Source of the DNA: Aeromonas taiwanensis
GTDB taxonomy: Bacteria > Pseudomonadota > Gammaproteobacteria > Enterobacterales > Aeromonadaceae
NCBI RefSeq assembly: GCF_000820165.1
Contig: NZ_CDDD01000079.1
Span: 1-33,342, forward strand
Direction: 5' to 3'
Length of the DNA: 33,342 nt
In this document: positions 8,115 through 15,395 of the stretch, in pieces
Layout of the letters: each line of letters begins with the position of its first letter
Position numbering within the stretch: position 1 is the stretch's first letter
Notes under the pieces: generated by a model
Told to the model about the DNA's origin: nothing
Databases searched by the model: none
Seen by the model: only the letters and a program-made list of their open reading frames with translations
Made by a program: the position numbers and the translations under genes

Positions 8115-8264
8115 CGTAGGTTGGTGCTTCACGAAGTGAAGCCCAGCGTTTACCGTGAATATATCTGAAGCTCTGTTTTACGGTTTTGCCACATCCTTGT
8201 TTATCCCGAACAGGTTGGCGTAATAATGCACGTCTGTTGGGTTTCTCTATGCTTTGCACCAACC
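8115..8264. repeat. 150-bp segment with 9-bp terminal inverted repeats
   Basis: GGTTGGTGC at 8119-8127 is matched by its exact complement GCACCAACC at 8256-8264. The left end also folds into a tight hairpin, GCTTCAC-GAA-GTGAAGC (8126-8142). It resembles short palindromic or MITE-like units scattered in many proteobacterial genomes. Multi-copy status cannot be tested from one window. Confidence 0.4.
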
Positions 8265-8516
8265 AAAAAACACCATGCTATCGCCCCTGAGTGATAGCCC
8301 CCAGTACGCTGCTTTTTACCCGCGAGATAGCAACAATTGCTGCCATGACATTCTCTCGAGAGATGGATTGTCGTTTGGCTATCTTAAGGGTTCTGATCGA
8401 AGCATGGGAAGAGGAAGTTGATAGAAATCTGAGCTGGTTCAACCAATTAGTGCGCAACCGATGCTTTGAGTGGGCTGTTGGATTGGCAGAGAGTACGGAT
8501 ATTCCCCTCACCCCAG

Positions 8517-8537
8517 CCCTCTCCCAAGGGGAGAGGG
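8517..8537. repeat. Common GAGAGGG palindromic repeat
   Basis: CCCTCTCCC and GGGAGAGGG are separated by 3 nt, preceded by CTCACCCCAG. When translated it gives the familiar LTPALSQGERE string, a well-known artefact of a dispersed intergenic repeat in many bacteria. Confidence 0.65.
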
Positions 8538-8854
8538 AGTGTATCTGCTGTTAGACGGGGCTGTGGGCTGGCACGGTGTTGATCCCCCTTCAAGCCGCTG
8601 AGTCGAGCTCAATGGGTCAGGAGCGCCGTCAGGGATGACGGCGCAGCCGCAGTTGGTACAGGGGCCAAATCGGTTATGGATGAGCAAGGCTCGGCCCGAT
8701 TTGGCGCGAGAACATGGATGTTCGAAGCGGACTTTGGCCGAAGCCACGGACGGTTGAGGCCAAAGGCCCATCTGCGGCGTTCCGCTCGACCCCAAGAGCG
8801 AGATGAGGGAATCCGCCGTAGGCGGGCGGCTTGGCGGGGGTGGCCTTTCTTTTG

Positions 8855-8888
8855 GTGACTTTTCTTTGGCCACGCAAAGAAAAGTCAC
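8855..8888. repeat. Perfect 14-bp hairpin (GTGACTTTTCTTTG)
   Basis: Arms 8855-8868 and 8875-8888 pair perfectly around a 6-nt loop. Similar hairpins (translated as QRKVTK-like strings) recur in intergenic repeats of several proteobacteria. No T-tract follows on either strand, so it is not a typical terminator. Confidence 0.6.
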
Positions 8889-8910
8889 TCGCCCACGCCC
8901 GAAGGGCGGG

Positions 8911-9007
8911 CGAAACCCCGTCGAGGGCTGCGCCCTCGCGTCCTGCGTGGCGAAGCCACGCCATCATGGGATCCGTCGGCTCGGGCGTTCGGATTAACTC
9001 CGCTCGG
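8911..9007 (+). repeat. 97-bp direct repeat, copy 1
   Basis: This aligns without gaps to 9084-9180 (offset 173 bp) with about 11 mismatches in 97. Each copy contains the palindrome-like cores GAGGGC-GCCCTC and GTGGC-GAAG, ending with an AATTAACTCCG or ATTAACTCCG box. Confidence 0.85.
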
Positions 9008-9083
9008 ATAGCGAACGTCCGAATACGCTGCGCTATTCGAACCTACGGTGGGGTATTAGGTCGAGTTTCGCGGGTCAGGCGGG

Positions 9084-9180
9084 CGCAACCCCGTCGAGGG
9101 CGGCGCCCTCGCGTCCTGCGTGGCGAAGCTACGCCATCAGGGGATCCGCAGGTTTGGGAGTTCGAATTAACTCCGCCCGG
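9084..9180 (+). repeat. 97-bp direct repeat, copy 2
   Basis: Second copy of the 8911-9007 unit, about 89% identical by eye. It ends 22 bp before the stop codon of the HlyD-type gene. Confidence 0.85.
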
Positions 9181-9202
9181 ATCGTCATCGGGCGCCCCGC
9201 CC

Positions 9203-10252
9203 CTAATCGAACAACACAGTGACCGGCAACCCCTCCACCTGCAGGTTGGCGGGCAGGGGCTCGTCGAAGGAGAGGGCGACCTTGAGGGTCGCCTTCTCGC
9301 CCTCGAAGGGGGCGGCGAGCTGGGCGGGCAGCTTGTCGGCCAGCTCCACGGGCCTGGCGATGCGGGCCGCGAGGCGCTCCCCGCTCGGCAGCTTGACGGT
9401 GGCCCGGTGGCCCGGGGTCATGGTGGAGAGGTACTTGGGCTGCACATAGGCGATGACCAGAGGGTCCATGTGCTTGGAGATGAGCGCCAGCGGCGCCCCC
9501 GAGAAGACCCAGTCCCCCTCCTGCACCAGGATGTCGGACACCCTGCCGGTGGTCGGGGAGAGCGGTTGCTGCTGTTGCCTGGTGGCTTCCATCTCCGTCA
9601 GCTCTTCCACCAGGCGCTGGCGCGCGCTGATGAGGGGGCCGGTCAGCTGATCCTCCCGGATCTGCAGCTCGAGCTGCATCTTCTCGGCCCTGGCTTTCTG
9701 CAAGGTGATGCGGGACTGGGTCCAGCTCAGCAGGGCGCTGGCATATTCGGCGCTGGAGACCAGCTTCTCCTGCCGGTAGCCGGCGTATTCGTTGTAGATC
9801 GCCTCCTGCTCGCGGCGACCCCGCTCGGCGATCTCTATCTGCACGTCCAGGTTGTCCAGCCTCTCCCGCTCGGCCTCCTCCTTGTCCAGCACCATGCCAG
9901 CCAGTCGAGTCTGGCGCTCCCGGATGTTGGCGAGAAGGGTGGGCGACTCGAACTTCATCAGGGCGTCCCCCTGGGAGACATCCTGGCCGGGGGAGAGGTA
10001 GATGCTGCGCACGAAGCCATCGCCGTTCGCCACCACCAGCTGGGGCTCTGTGGTGATGATGGCGGGGGCCTGGGTCAGCCACCACTCCCGCCCCAGGTAG
10101 CCGAGCAGGATGATGACGGGGCTGAAGGCCACCAGCAGGATCAGATACCAGCGCGCCCGAAAGGCGATGCGCCTGGCGGGGGCATAGAGGACGCGCACCC
10201 CCTCGTCCGAGGTGGCATCCTGCTTCTTGGGGGGATCGAAGGTGACTTTCAT
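9203..10252 (-). CDS. HlyD-family membrane fusion protein of the GT2/TackOD1 operon
   Basis: The protein is about 349 residues. A cytoplasmic N terminus rich in charged residues (1-32) is followed by one membrane span (about 34-52). Then come a lipoyl/barrel-sandwich half motif (VVANGDGFVRSIYLSPGQDVSQGD), a long coiled coil (about 110-215), the second barrel-sandwich half (SPTTGRVSDILVQEGDWVFSG) and a C-terminal beta-barrel. This is the HlyD/EmrA layout, which bridges an inner-membrane enzyme or pump to the periplasm. Its ATG shares one base with the stop of the glycosyltransferase (TGATG), so translation is coupled. No ABC or RND pump or outer-membrane channel is next to it, which suggests that it serves the glycan made by the neighbour, as an Alg44-like or BcsB-like accessory. 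That role is inferred. Confidence 0.87.
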   Translation of the reverse strand: MKVTFDPPKKQDATSDEGVRVLYAPARRIAFRARWYLILLVAFSPVIILLGYLGREWWLTQAPAIITTEPQLVVANGDGFVRSIYLSPGQDVSQGDALMKFESPTLLANIRERQTRLAGMVLDKEEAERERLDNLDVQIEIAERGRREQEAIYNEYAGYRQEKLVSSAEYASALLSWTQSRITLQKARAEKMQLELQIREDQLTGPLISARQRLVEELTEMEATRQQQQPLSPTTGRVSDILVQEGDWVFSGAPLALISKHMDPLVIAYVQPKYLSTMTPGHRATVKLPSGERLAARIARPVELADKLPAQLAAPFEGEKATLKVALSFDEPLPANLQVEGLPVTVLFD

Positions 10253-11592
10253 CAGAATTTGTTTCCTCGTTTCAGCACCCACCAGGGCGCCATGCTGCTC
10301 TCTTCGTGACCGCGGCGGAATATCTCGTTGAGCAGGGCCACCGCACACCAGAGGCGCATAGCCAGGGTGTAGACAGGGTAGAGCAGCAGCCAGGGCAGCA
10401 GCCGCAGATCGGCCCGGGGGCGCTCCGAGATGGCCAGCAGAAACACCAGGAAGTTGACCAGGGTGAGGAAGAGATAGACCAGGTAGAGGCAGATCATCAG
10501 GGCCGCCACGAACTGGCCCGGGAAGCTGAACACCAGCCACCAGCTGTAGCCCATCACCAGCAGGGGCAGGACCACGTTCTGGGCGACCCCGTAGATCAGG
10601 GTGAACAGGAAGGTTTTCCAGCCCAGGATGCGGGGGGTCAGGGAGAGTTTGTGCTTGCGCAGATAGAGAAACAGCAGGTCGCCGTCCCAGCGCAGGCGCT
10701 GATTGGCCAGGGTGCGCAGATCCGCCGGGGCATCCGTGTGGCCGATGGCCCTGGGGGCGAAGCCTATCTTCAGCCCGGGGTGGCGTTTGAGGTAGTGCTT
10801 GATCCGCACCGTGAGATCCAGATCCTCCGCGGTGTGGGTGTCCCAGCCGCCGATCTGGCGCAGGAATTCACGGCGAAAGGCGCCGAAGGCCCCGGAGATG
10901 TTGTTGATGAGATTCCACTCGCTCAGCCCCGTCTTGCCCCCCTGCATGGAGATCATGTACTCGATCCCCTGCATCCGGGTGAGCGCCCCGTCCTTCAGGT
11001 TGCGCACCCGCAGCGCGCCCCCGACCGCGGGGACATCGGGGTCGTCAAAGCAGGCGACGATCTCGTCGATCATGTTGTTGTCAAAGGAGGTATCCCCATC
11101 GGCATTCATCACAATCTCGCCGGTGGCGGCCGACAGCCCGGCGTTGAGGGTGGAGACCCGGCCGCCACGCTGCCACTTGGGCAGGAGCACCAGGGTGCGC
11201 GTCTTGCAGCCCTCGAACTCGGCGACACAGTTCAGGGCCGCCCGGTAGGTGTGGACATTGGCCCGGGCGCCGTCGATCACCGCGATGATCTCCAGGTGGC
11301 CGCGATAGAGCTGCTCCTTGAGGGTCAGTATGGTGGAGCGGATCGCCTCGCCCTCCGCATAGCAGGTGATGATGCAGGATACCCTGGGGCAGCGCTTGGC
11401 CAGGGGAAGCTCGCAGGGCCTGGGTTGCTGGCGGGCATACCACTTGAGGATGCCGGTCAGGGTCAGCGCCATCAGCGGCACCTCCAGCAGCAGGAGCATG
11501 GGCAGCAGCAACAGCAGCATCCTGGGGGAGATATGCAGGCCTCCCAGGATTTCCCGCACTATGTGGTGCGTCGTGCTGACCCACTCAGGCAT
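10252..11592 (-). CDS. Membrane processive glycosyltransferase, GT2 family (cellulose/chitin synthase-like)
   Basis: The protein is 446 residues. One N-terminal membrane span (about 23-47) precedes a GT-A domain, followed by several spans (about 325-420). The full processive GT2 signature is present: D107 in VIDG, the DxD at D165-G-D167, the T-A-E-D motif at 254-257 and Q-R-L-R-W at 298-302. These residues bind UDP-sugar and metal, supply the catalytic base and hold the acceptor. Such enzymes polymerise a sugar and thread the chain through the membrane (BcsA, PgaC, NodC, HasA). There is no PilZ domain on this protein. The sugar cannot be told from sequence. It overlaps the upstream gene by 8 bp and the downstream gene by 1 bp. 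Confidence 0.9.
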   Translation of the reverse strand: MPEWVSTTHHIVREILGGLHISPRMLLLLLPMLLLLEVPLMALTLTGILKWYARQQPRPCELPLAKRCPRVSCIITCYAEGEAIRSTILTLKEQLYRGHLEIIAVIDGARANVHTYRAALNCVAEFEGCKTRTLVLLPKWQRGGRVSTLNAGLSAATGEIVMNADGDTSFDNNMIDEIVACFDDPDVPAVGGALRVRNLKDGALTRMQGIEYMISMQGGKTGLSEWNLINNISGAFGAFRREFLRQIGGWDTHTAEDLDLTVRIKHYLKRHPGLKIGFAPRAIGHTDAPADLRTLANQRLRWDGDLLFLYLRKHKLSLTPRILGWKTFLFTLIYGVAQNVVLPLLVMGYSWWLVFSFPGQFVAALMICLYLVYLFLTLVNFLVFLLAISERPRADLRLLPWLLLYPVYTLAMRLWCAVALLNEIFRRGHEESSMAPWWVLKRGNKF

Positions 11593-12925
11593 GGAGGTGC
11601 TCCTCCAGCCAGCGGCTCAGCCAGAGGCTGGCGTCCTCCCCCAGCTGGGTCGGCAGGGGATGCACCTGTGCCGTCAGGGCGAGGGCATCCAGCCCCTCGA
11701 TGTCATTGAGCGCGTGGATCCGCTCCACCAGGATGTGCCAGCCCTCTTCGTCGGTGTGCGGCAACAGCAGCAACAGCAGATCGTCCGCGTACTGGCAGAC
11801 CACGTCGGTGTTGCGAAACAGCGCCTGCAGCCGGGTGATCAGGGCAGCGAGGCGCTGCTGGGTCTTGAGCAGCCCCACCTCGGCGCGCAGCTCGGCCAGC
11901 CGCTCGATGCGGATCGCCAGCAGGGTGTCACGGCCGCCGTGGCGCTGCAGCAGGCTGTTTTTCCACTGCAACAGCCAGGGGAAGTGCTCCATGGCCATGG
12001 GGGTGCCCCAGGTCAGGGGCAGGTGCAGCTGCTGGGTGCCTTCGCGGGCCACATGGCGCGCCAGCTTGCCGAGGCGGTATTCGAAGATGCTGGCGACCAC
12101 CAGATCGTCCGGCTTGTGGGCCTGGCCGCACTCGAGGCAGCGCGCCTGCACCGCCGCCTCCATGAAGCGGGCGTGGCAGGAGAGGCAGCGAAATTTCTCG
12201 AGGGGCCTGTCGTAGTCCACGCCGATATGGCGCAGGGTGGTGACACACTTCGGGCAGCGCAGCTGGCCCTGCACCATGAAGGCATCCTGATCATCCACAT
12301 GGCCGCAGGTGAAGCAGTGCACCGCCGGGATGGTCTGGATGGCGATGTGGAAACACTCGGGGCAGACGTCGATGAAGTTGAGGTGGGACGAGAGGCAGCC
12401 GTTGCACAGGCGCATGCGATCGACCAGCTGGTCGTTCTGCAGCAGGTGTTCGGCCACCAGCTGCGGCAGGGCGTCCCTGGCGTCGCTCCCCAGCAGGCAG
12501 TCGAGCAGGGGGTAGTGATAACCCTGGCGGCAACCGGCCTGCCAGCGCGGCAGCAGACGAAAGTGGGGGCGGGGCCAGCCGTACCACGCCAGCTTCTCCA
12601 TGCCGTCGGGGTGCTCCCGGGGCGTCAGCAGGGCCAGGCGCTTCAGGATGTCGGGCAGCCGCTCATCCAGCTGGGACAGCAGACCATCCGCCAACATGGG
12701 GGAGAGGGGGCTCTGCTCTGTGCAGAAGACGGGATGCAGATAGCGGACGGGGTCACGGCGCAGGGCCTGCAGGGCCCTGTCCTGCTCGTCGGCCGGCAGG
12801 TTGAGCAGCAGCACGGGGTACGCCGCCGGATCCCAGCTCGCCCAGTCGGACTGGGGATGGCTCGGGCGAGCCACCGGCTCCCCCAGCAGGGCGATGGCCG
12901 TGGAGTGTTGGCTCGGGTTCACCAT
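11585..12925 (-). CDS. Six-CxxC metal-binding (TackOD1-like) protein with degenerate GGDEF domain
   Basis: The protein is about 446 residues from the chosen ATG. Residues about 35-90 resemble a receiver-like fold. Residues about 174-266 carry six C-x-x-C pairs (CNGC, CPEC, CFTC, CPKC, CLSC, CLEC), the pattern of the TackOD1 zinc-binding output domain. Residues about 330-435 align with a GGDEF domain (FRNTDVVCQ, then LLLLLLP), but the signature is Y-A-D-D-L, so diguanylate cyclase activity should be absent. It is therefore a likely sensor or regulatory partner of the glycosyltransferase with which it overlaps by 8 bp. The start at 12925 has GGAGAG six bases upstream; in-frame ATG at 12946 and TTG at 12970 are alternatives. 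The domain name is from memory; the motifs are seen. Confidence 0.8.
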   Translation of the reverse strand: MVNPSQHSTAIALLGEPVARPSHPQSDWASWDPAAYPVLLLNLPADEQDRALQALRRDPVRYLHPVFCTEQSPLSPMLADGLLSQLDERLPDILKRLALLTPREHPDGMEKLAWYGWPRPHFRLLPRWQAGCRQGYHYPLLDCLLGSDARDALPQLVAEHLLQNDQLVDRMRLCNGCLSSHLNFIDVCPECFHIAIQTIPAVHCFTCGHVDDQDAFMVQGQLRCPKCVTTLRHIGVDYDRPLEKFRCLSCHARFMEAAVQARCLECGQAHKPDDLVVASIFEYRLGKLARHVAREGTQQLHLPLTWGTPMAMEHFPWLLQWKNSLLQRHGGRDTLLAIRIERLAELRAEVGLLKTQQRLAALITRLQALFRNTDVVCQYADDLLLLLLPHTDEEGWHILVERIHALNDIEGLDALALTAQVHPLPTQLGEDASLWLSRWLEEHLHA

Positions 12926-13251
12926 CTTGTGCTCTCCATGGGTCATCACCTCTTTCTCTCTGTGAAACAAGGGTTGCGCAGATACTTGAGTATCGAACAG
13001 GGAGGCTCCGGCTGTCGCATCGCGGCCGGTGCGCGGGCAGGTCTACTCCGTCAGGGCCGACCTCTTCGTCGCCCATGTCGTCGCTGGCGTGGCAAAGTCT
13101 CGTATTATCGCCAAGCCCGTGGTGCGCATCATGGACAGGAGCTGAATGGACGAAAAACAGGCAGGGGTCATTGCACATTGGCCGTCGAGAGCGGCGCCGC
13201 GGTGTGATGAGACCTGCTGACCCTGGTTCAGCCCTGGCGGCGGTAAAAAAC
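12926..13251. other. Intergenic region upstream of the GT2 operon
   Basis: About 330 bp with no convincing gene between the operon start and the trp terminator. It must hold the operon promoter. A weak GATAAT-type -10 is visible on the minus strand (complement near 13105) without a good -35. The perfect dyad at 12981-12994 is the only clear element. Confidence 0.5.
12981..12994. promoter_or_regulatory. Perfect 14-bp dyad upstream of the GT2 operon
   Basis: GATACTTGAGTATC has perfect 6-bp arms around 2 nt and lies about 35-60 bp before the possible start codons. It is a candidate operator; the binding protein is unknown. Confidence 0.4.
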
Positions 13252-13274
13252 AAGGGAGCCGGTCAGGCTCCCTT
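13252..13274. terminator. trp operon terminator (bidirectional)
   Basis: AAGGGAGCC and GGCTCCCTT (13252-13260, 13266-13274) form a 9-bp stem with 5-nt loop. On the minus strand it is followed by GTTTTTT, 50 bp past trpA; on the plus strand by TTTTATAC-type sequence. Confidence 0.85.
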
Positions 13275-13323
13275 TTATACGGTGATGGGCGGCGTGTGGG
13301 TTCCGAAGAGCCCATGTCCGGCC

Positions 13324-14130
13324 TTAGCGATTGGTCGCGGCCTTCATCCCTTCCACGAACTCCTTCAGACGAGTGAGCATGTGTTCCGGGTTCTGGTGGT
13401 GGGTCTCGATGATCTTCACCACGGCGGAGCCGGAGATGGCGCCGGCGGCACCAGCCTTGATAGCGTCACGCACCTGGGCCGGCTCGCTGATGCCAAAGCC
13501 GAGCAGGGCAGGGGGGGCGTTGAACTCGCGAAGGGTGTTGATGAGCCCCTCCACCGGCATGCCGGCCTTGGTCTCGGCCCCGGTCACGCCGGCACGGCTC
13601 ACCAGGTAGGTGTAACCGGAGCCCAGCTCGGCCACTGCCTTGAGCGTCTCGGTGTCGCCGTTGGGCGGGGCGATAAAGATGCTGTCGATGCCGAATCTGT
13701 CGGCTGCCGCCTTGTAGGGCTCGCACATCTGCACCGGCACGTCGGCCACCAGCACGGAGTCCACCCCCGCCTGCTGGCACTTCTCGTAGAAGCCGTCGAT
13801 GTGGCGCACATAGACGAGGTTCGCGTAGACCAGCAGGCCAATGGGCAGCTCCGGGTACTTGGCGCGGATGCGGGTGAGCAGGCCGAAGCAGTCGTCCGGG
13901 GTGGTGTGGCTCGCAAAGGCACGCAGGGCTGCCCCCTGGATGGTGGGGCCGTCCGCCACCGGATCGGAGAAGGGAATGCCGAGCTCGAGGGCATCGGCGC
14001 CCCCCTCGACCAGCGCATCGACGATGGCCAGGGACAATTCGGGGGTGGGGTCACCCAGCATCACGAACGGCACAAAGGCGCCCTGATTGGCCTTGTCCAG
14101 ACGGGAGAAGAGTTGTGCGTAACGGTTCAT
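13324..14130 (-). CDS. trpA: Tryptophan synthase alpha subunit
   Basis: At 268 residues this equals the E. coli enzyme. TrpA splits indole-3-glycerol phosphate to indole and glyceraldehyde 3-phosphate and passes indole through a tunnel to TrpB. The TIM-barrel signature is intact, including [16 protein letters not shown] with the catalytic Glu and Asp, and the phosphate-binding GFGIS and [10 protein letters not shown] segments. Its ATG overlaps the trpB stop by 4 bp (ATGA), so translation is coupled. It is the last gene of the operon and is followed by the hairpin terminator at 13252-13274. Confidence 0.97.
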   Translation of the reverse strand: MNRYAQLFSRLDKANQGAFVPFVMLGDPTPELSLAIVDALVEGGADALELGIPFSDPVADGPTIQGAALRAFASHTTPDDCFGLLTRIRAKYPELPIGLLVYANLVYVRHIDGFYEKCQQAGVDSVLVADVPVQMCEPYKAAADRFGIDSIFIAPPNGDTETLKAVAELGSGYTYLVSRAGVTGAETKAGMPVEGLINTLREFNAPPALLGFGISEPAQVRDAIKAGAAGAISGSAVVKIIETHHQNPEHMLTRLKEFVEGMKAATNR

Positions 14131-15320
14131 GACAAGGTTCCTTCTTTCTCGAAAATGTCGGCAACGGTGAAGATGTCTTTGTCGCCACGGCCGGAGAGGT
14201 TGACGATGAGCACCTGCTCTTTTTCCGGTTCGCTGCGGGCCATCTTGAGGGCGTGGGCCAGGGCGTGGGAGGACTCCAGCGCCGGGATGATCCCTTCGGA
14301 TTTGGCCAGCTCCTGGAAGGCGTCCAGCGCCTCCTTGTCGGTCACCGAGGGGTACTCGGCGCGGCCGATGGCGGCCAGGTGGGCGTGCTGGGGGCCGACG
14401 GAGGGGAAGTCCAGCCCCGCCGAGACGGAGTAGGACTCCTGGATCTGGCCCTGGCTGTCCTGCATCAGGTAGGAGTGCATGCCGAAGAAGACCCCCTTGC
14501 TGCCGTGACCGAGCGGTGCGCCGTGCTCGCCGCTCTCGATGCCGTGACCACCGGGTTCGACGCCGATCAGACGCACCGAAGGCTCATCGATAAAGTCCGC
14601 AAACATGCCGATGGCGTTCGAGCCGCCGCCGACGCAGGCGATCACCGCATCGGGCAGGCGCTCTTCTTTTTCGAAGCACTGGGCCTTGGCCTCTTCCCCA
14701 ATCATCTTCTGAAACTCCCGCACTATAGTGGGGAAGGGGTGGGGACCGGCGGCGGTGCCGAGCAGGTAGTGGGCGGTCTCGTAGTTCGCAGCCCAGTCGC
14801 GCAGCGCCTCGTTGCAGGCATCTTTCAGGGTGGCGGAGCCGGAGTGCACCGGAATGACGGTGGCCCCCATCAACTTCATACGGAAGACGTTCGGCTTCTG
14901 GCGCTCGCAGTCCTTGGCCCCCATGTAGACCCGGCACTTGAGGCCGAGCAGGGCGCAGGCCAGCGCCGTCGCGACGCCGTGCTGACCGGCGCCGGTCTCG
15001 GCGATGATCTCGTGCTTGCCCATGCGCTTGGCGAGCAGGGCCTGGCCCAGCACCTGGTTGGTCTTGTGGGCGCCGCCGTGCAGCAGATCTTCCCGCTTCA
15101 GGTAGAGGCGGGTCTTGGTGCCCCTGGTCAGGTTGCGGGTGAGGGTGAGCGGCGTCGGGCGGCCGGCATACTCGGTCAGGAGCGCCTGAAACTCGGCGAT
15201 GAAGGCGGGATCATCCTTGGCATCGACGAAGGCCTTCTCCAGCTGGAGCAGGGCGGGGATGAGGATCTGGGGCACATACATGCCACCAAATTCACCAAAA
15301 AACGGGTTGAGCAGGGTCAT
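14127..15320 (-). CDS. trpB: Tryptophan synthase beta subunit
   Basis: At 397 residues it matches the E. coli length. This PLP enzyme condenses indole with serine to give tryptophan. The PLP lysine lies in LHGGAHKTN, the phosphate loop in [10 protein letters not shown], and the N-terminal [10 protein letters not shown] and Glu in the AETGAGQHG segment are present. AAGGAAG precedes the ATG. It follows trpCF after about 75 bp, the widest gap in the operon, and overlaps trpA by 4 bp. Confidence 0.97.
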   Translation of the reverse strand: MTLLNPFFGEFGGMYVPQILIPALLQLEKAFVDAKDDPAFIAEFQALLTEYAGRPTPLTLTRNLTRGTKTRLYLKREDLLHGGAHKTNQVLGQALLAKRMGKHEIIAETGAGQHGVATALACALLGLKCRVYMGAKDCERQKPNVFRMKLMGATVIPVHSGSATLKDACNEALRDWAANYETAHYLLGTAAGPHPFPTIVREFQKMIGEEAKAQCFEKEERLPDAVIACVGGGSNAIGMFADFIDEPSVRLIGVEPGGHGIESGEHGAPLGHGSKGVFFGMHSYLMQDSQGQIQESYSVSAGLDFPSVGPQHAHLAAIGRAEYPSVTDKEALDAFQELAKSEGIIPALESSHALAHALKMARSEPEKEQVLIVNLSGRGDKDIFTVADIFEKEGTLS

Positions 15321-15395
15321 GGCTTCTTCCTTATACCTTGAGTCGAAAACGGAACATCAAATACGACACAGCAATTCAGTGGCGGCGCGGTGCGC

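Larger units (their letters stand above)
8012..9202. other. Gene-poor intergenic block with repeats
   Basis: About 1.2 kb without a credible gene. It holds a 150-bp segment bounded by short inverted repeats, a TCTCTCGAGAGA palindrome (8352-8363), the common CCCTCTCCC/GGGAGAGGG palindrome, a 14-bp perfect hairpin and two 97-bp direct repeats. Short open frames here have no start signals and overlap these repeats. Composition shifts from AT-rich on the left to GC-rich on the right. It separates the AT-rich genes from the GT2 operon. Confidence 0.7.

Noticed and set aside
8012..8300. Integron attC site near the HEPN-like gene
   Set aside because: Only scattered TAACA and GTTGG strings; no paired core sites or integrase.
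8278..8554. Short frames of 77 and 87 codons on both strands
   Set aside because: No ribosome site, no homology, and one ends in the LTPALSQGERE artefact of a known intergenic repeat.
8676..8997. Short frames with QRKVTK-like strings
   Set aside because: Product of the hairpin and repeat family, a familiar annotation artefact.
8831..10309. 492-codon plus-strand frame over the repeats and the HlyD-type gene
   Set aside because: Antisense to a well-supported gene, low-complexity translation from high GC, no start signal, begins in the repeat region.
11366..13207. 613-codon plus-strand frame
   Set aside because: Mirror of the TackOD1-like and GT2 genes; composition typical of a GC-driven antisense frame.
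13043..13315. 90-codon minus-strand frame over the trp terminator
   Set aside because: Would run through the terminator hairpin and has no start signal or recognisable protein.
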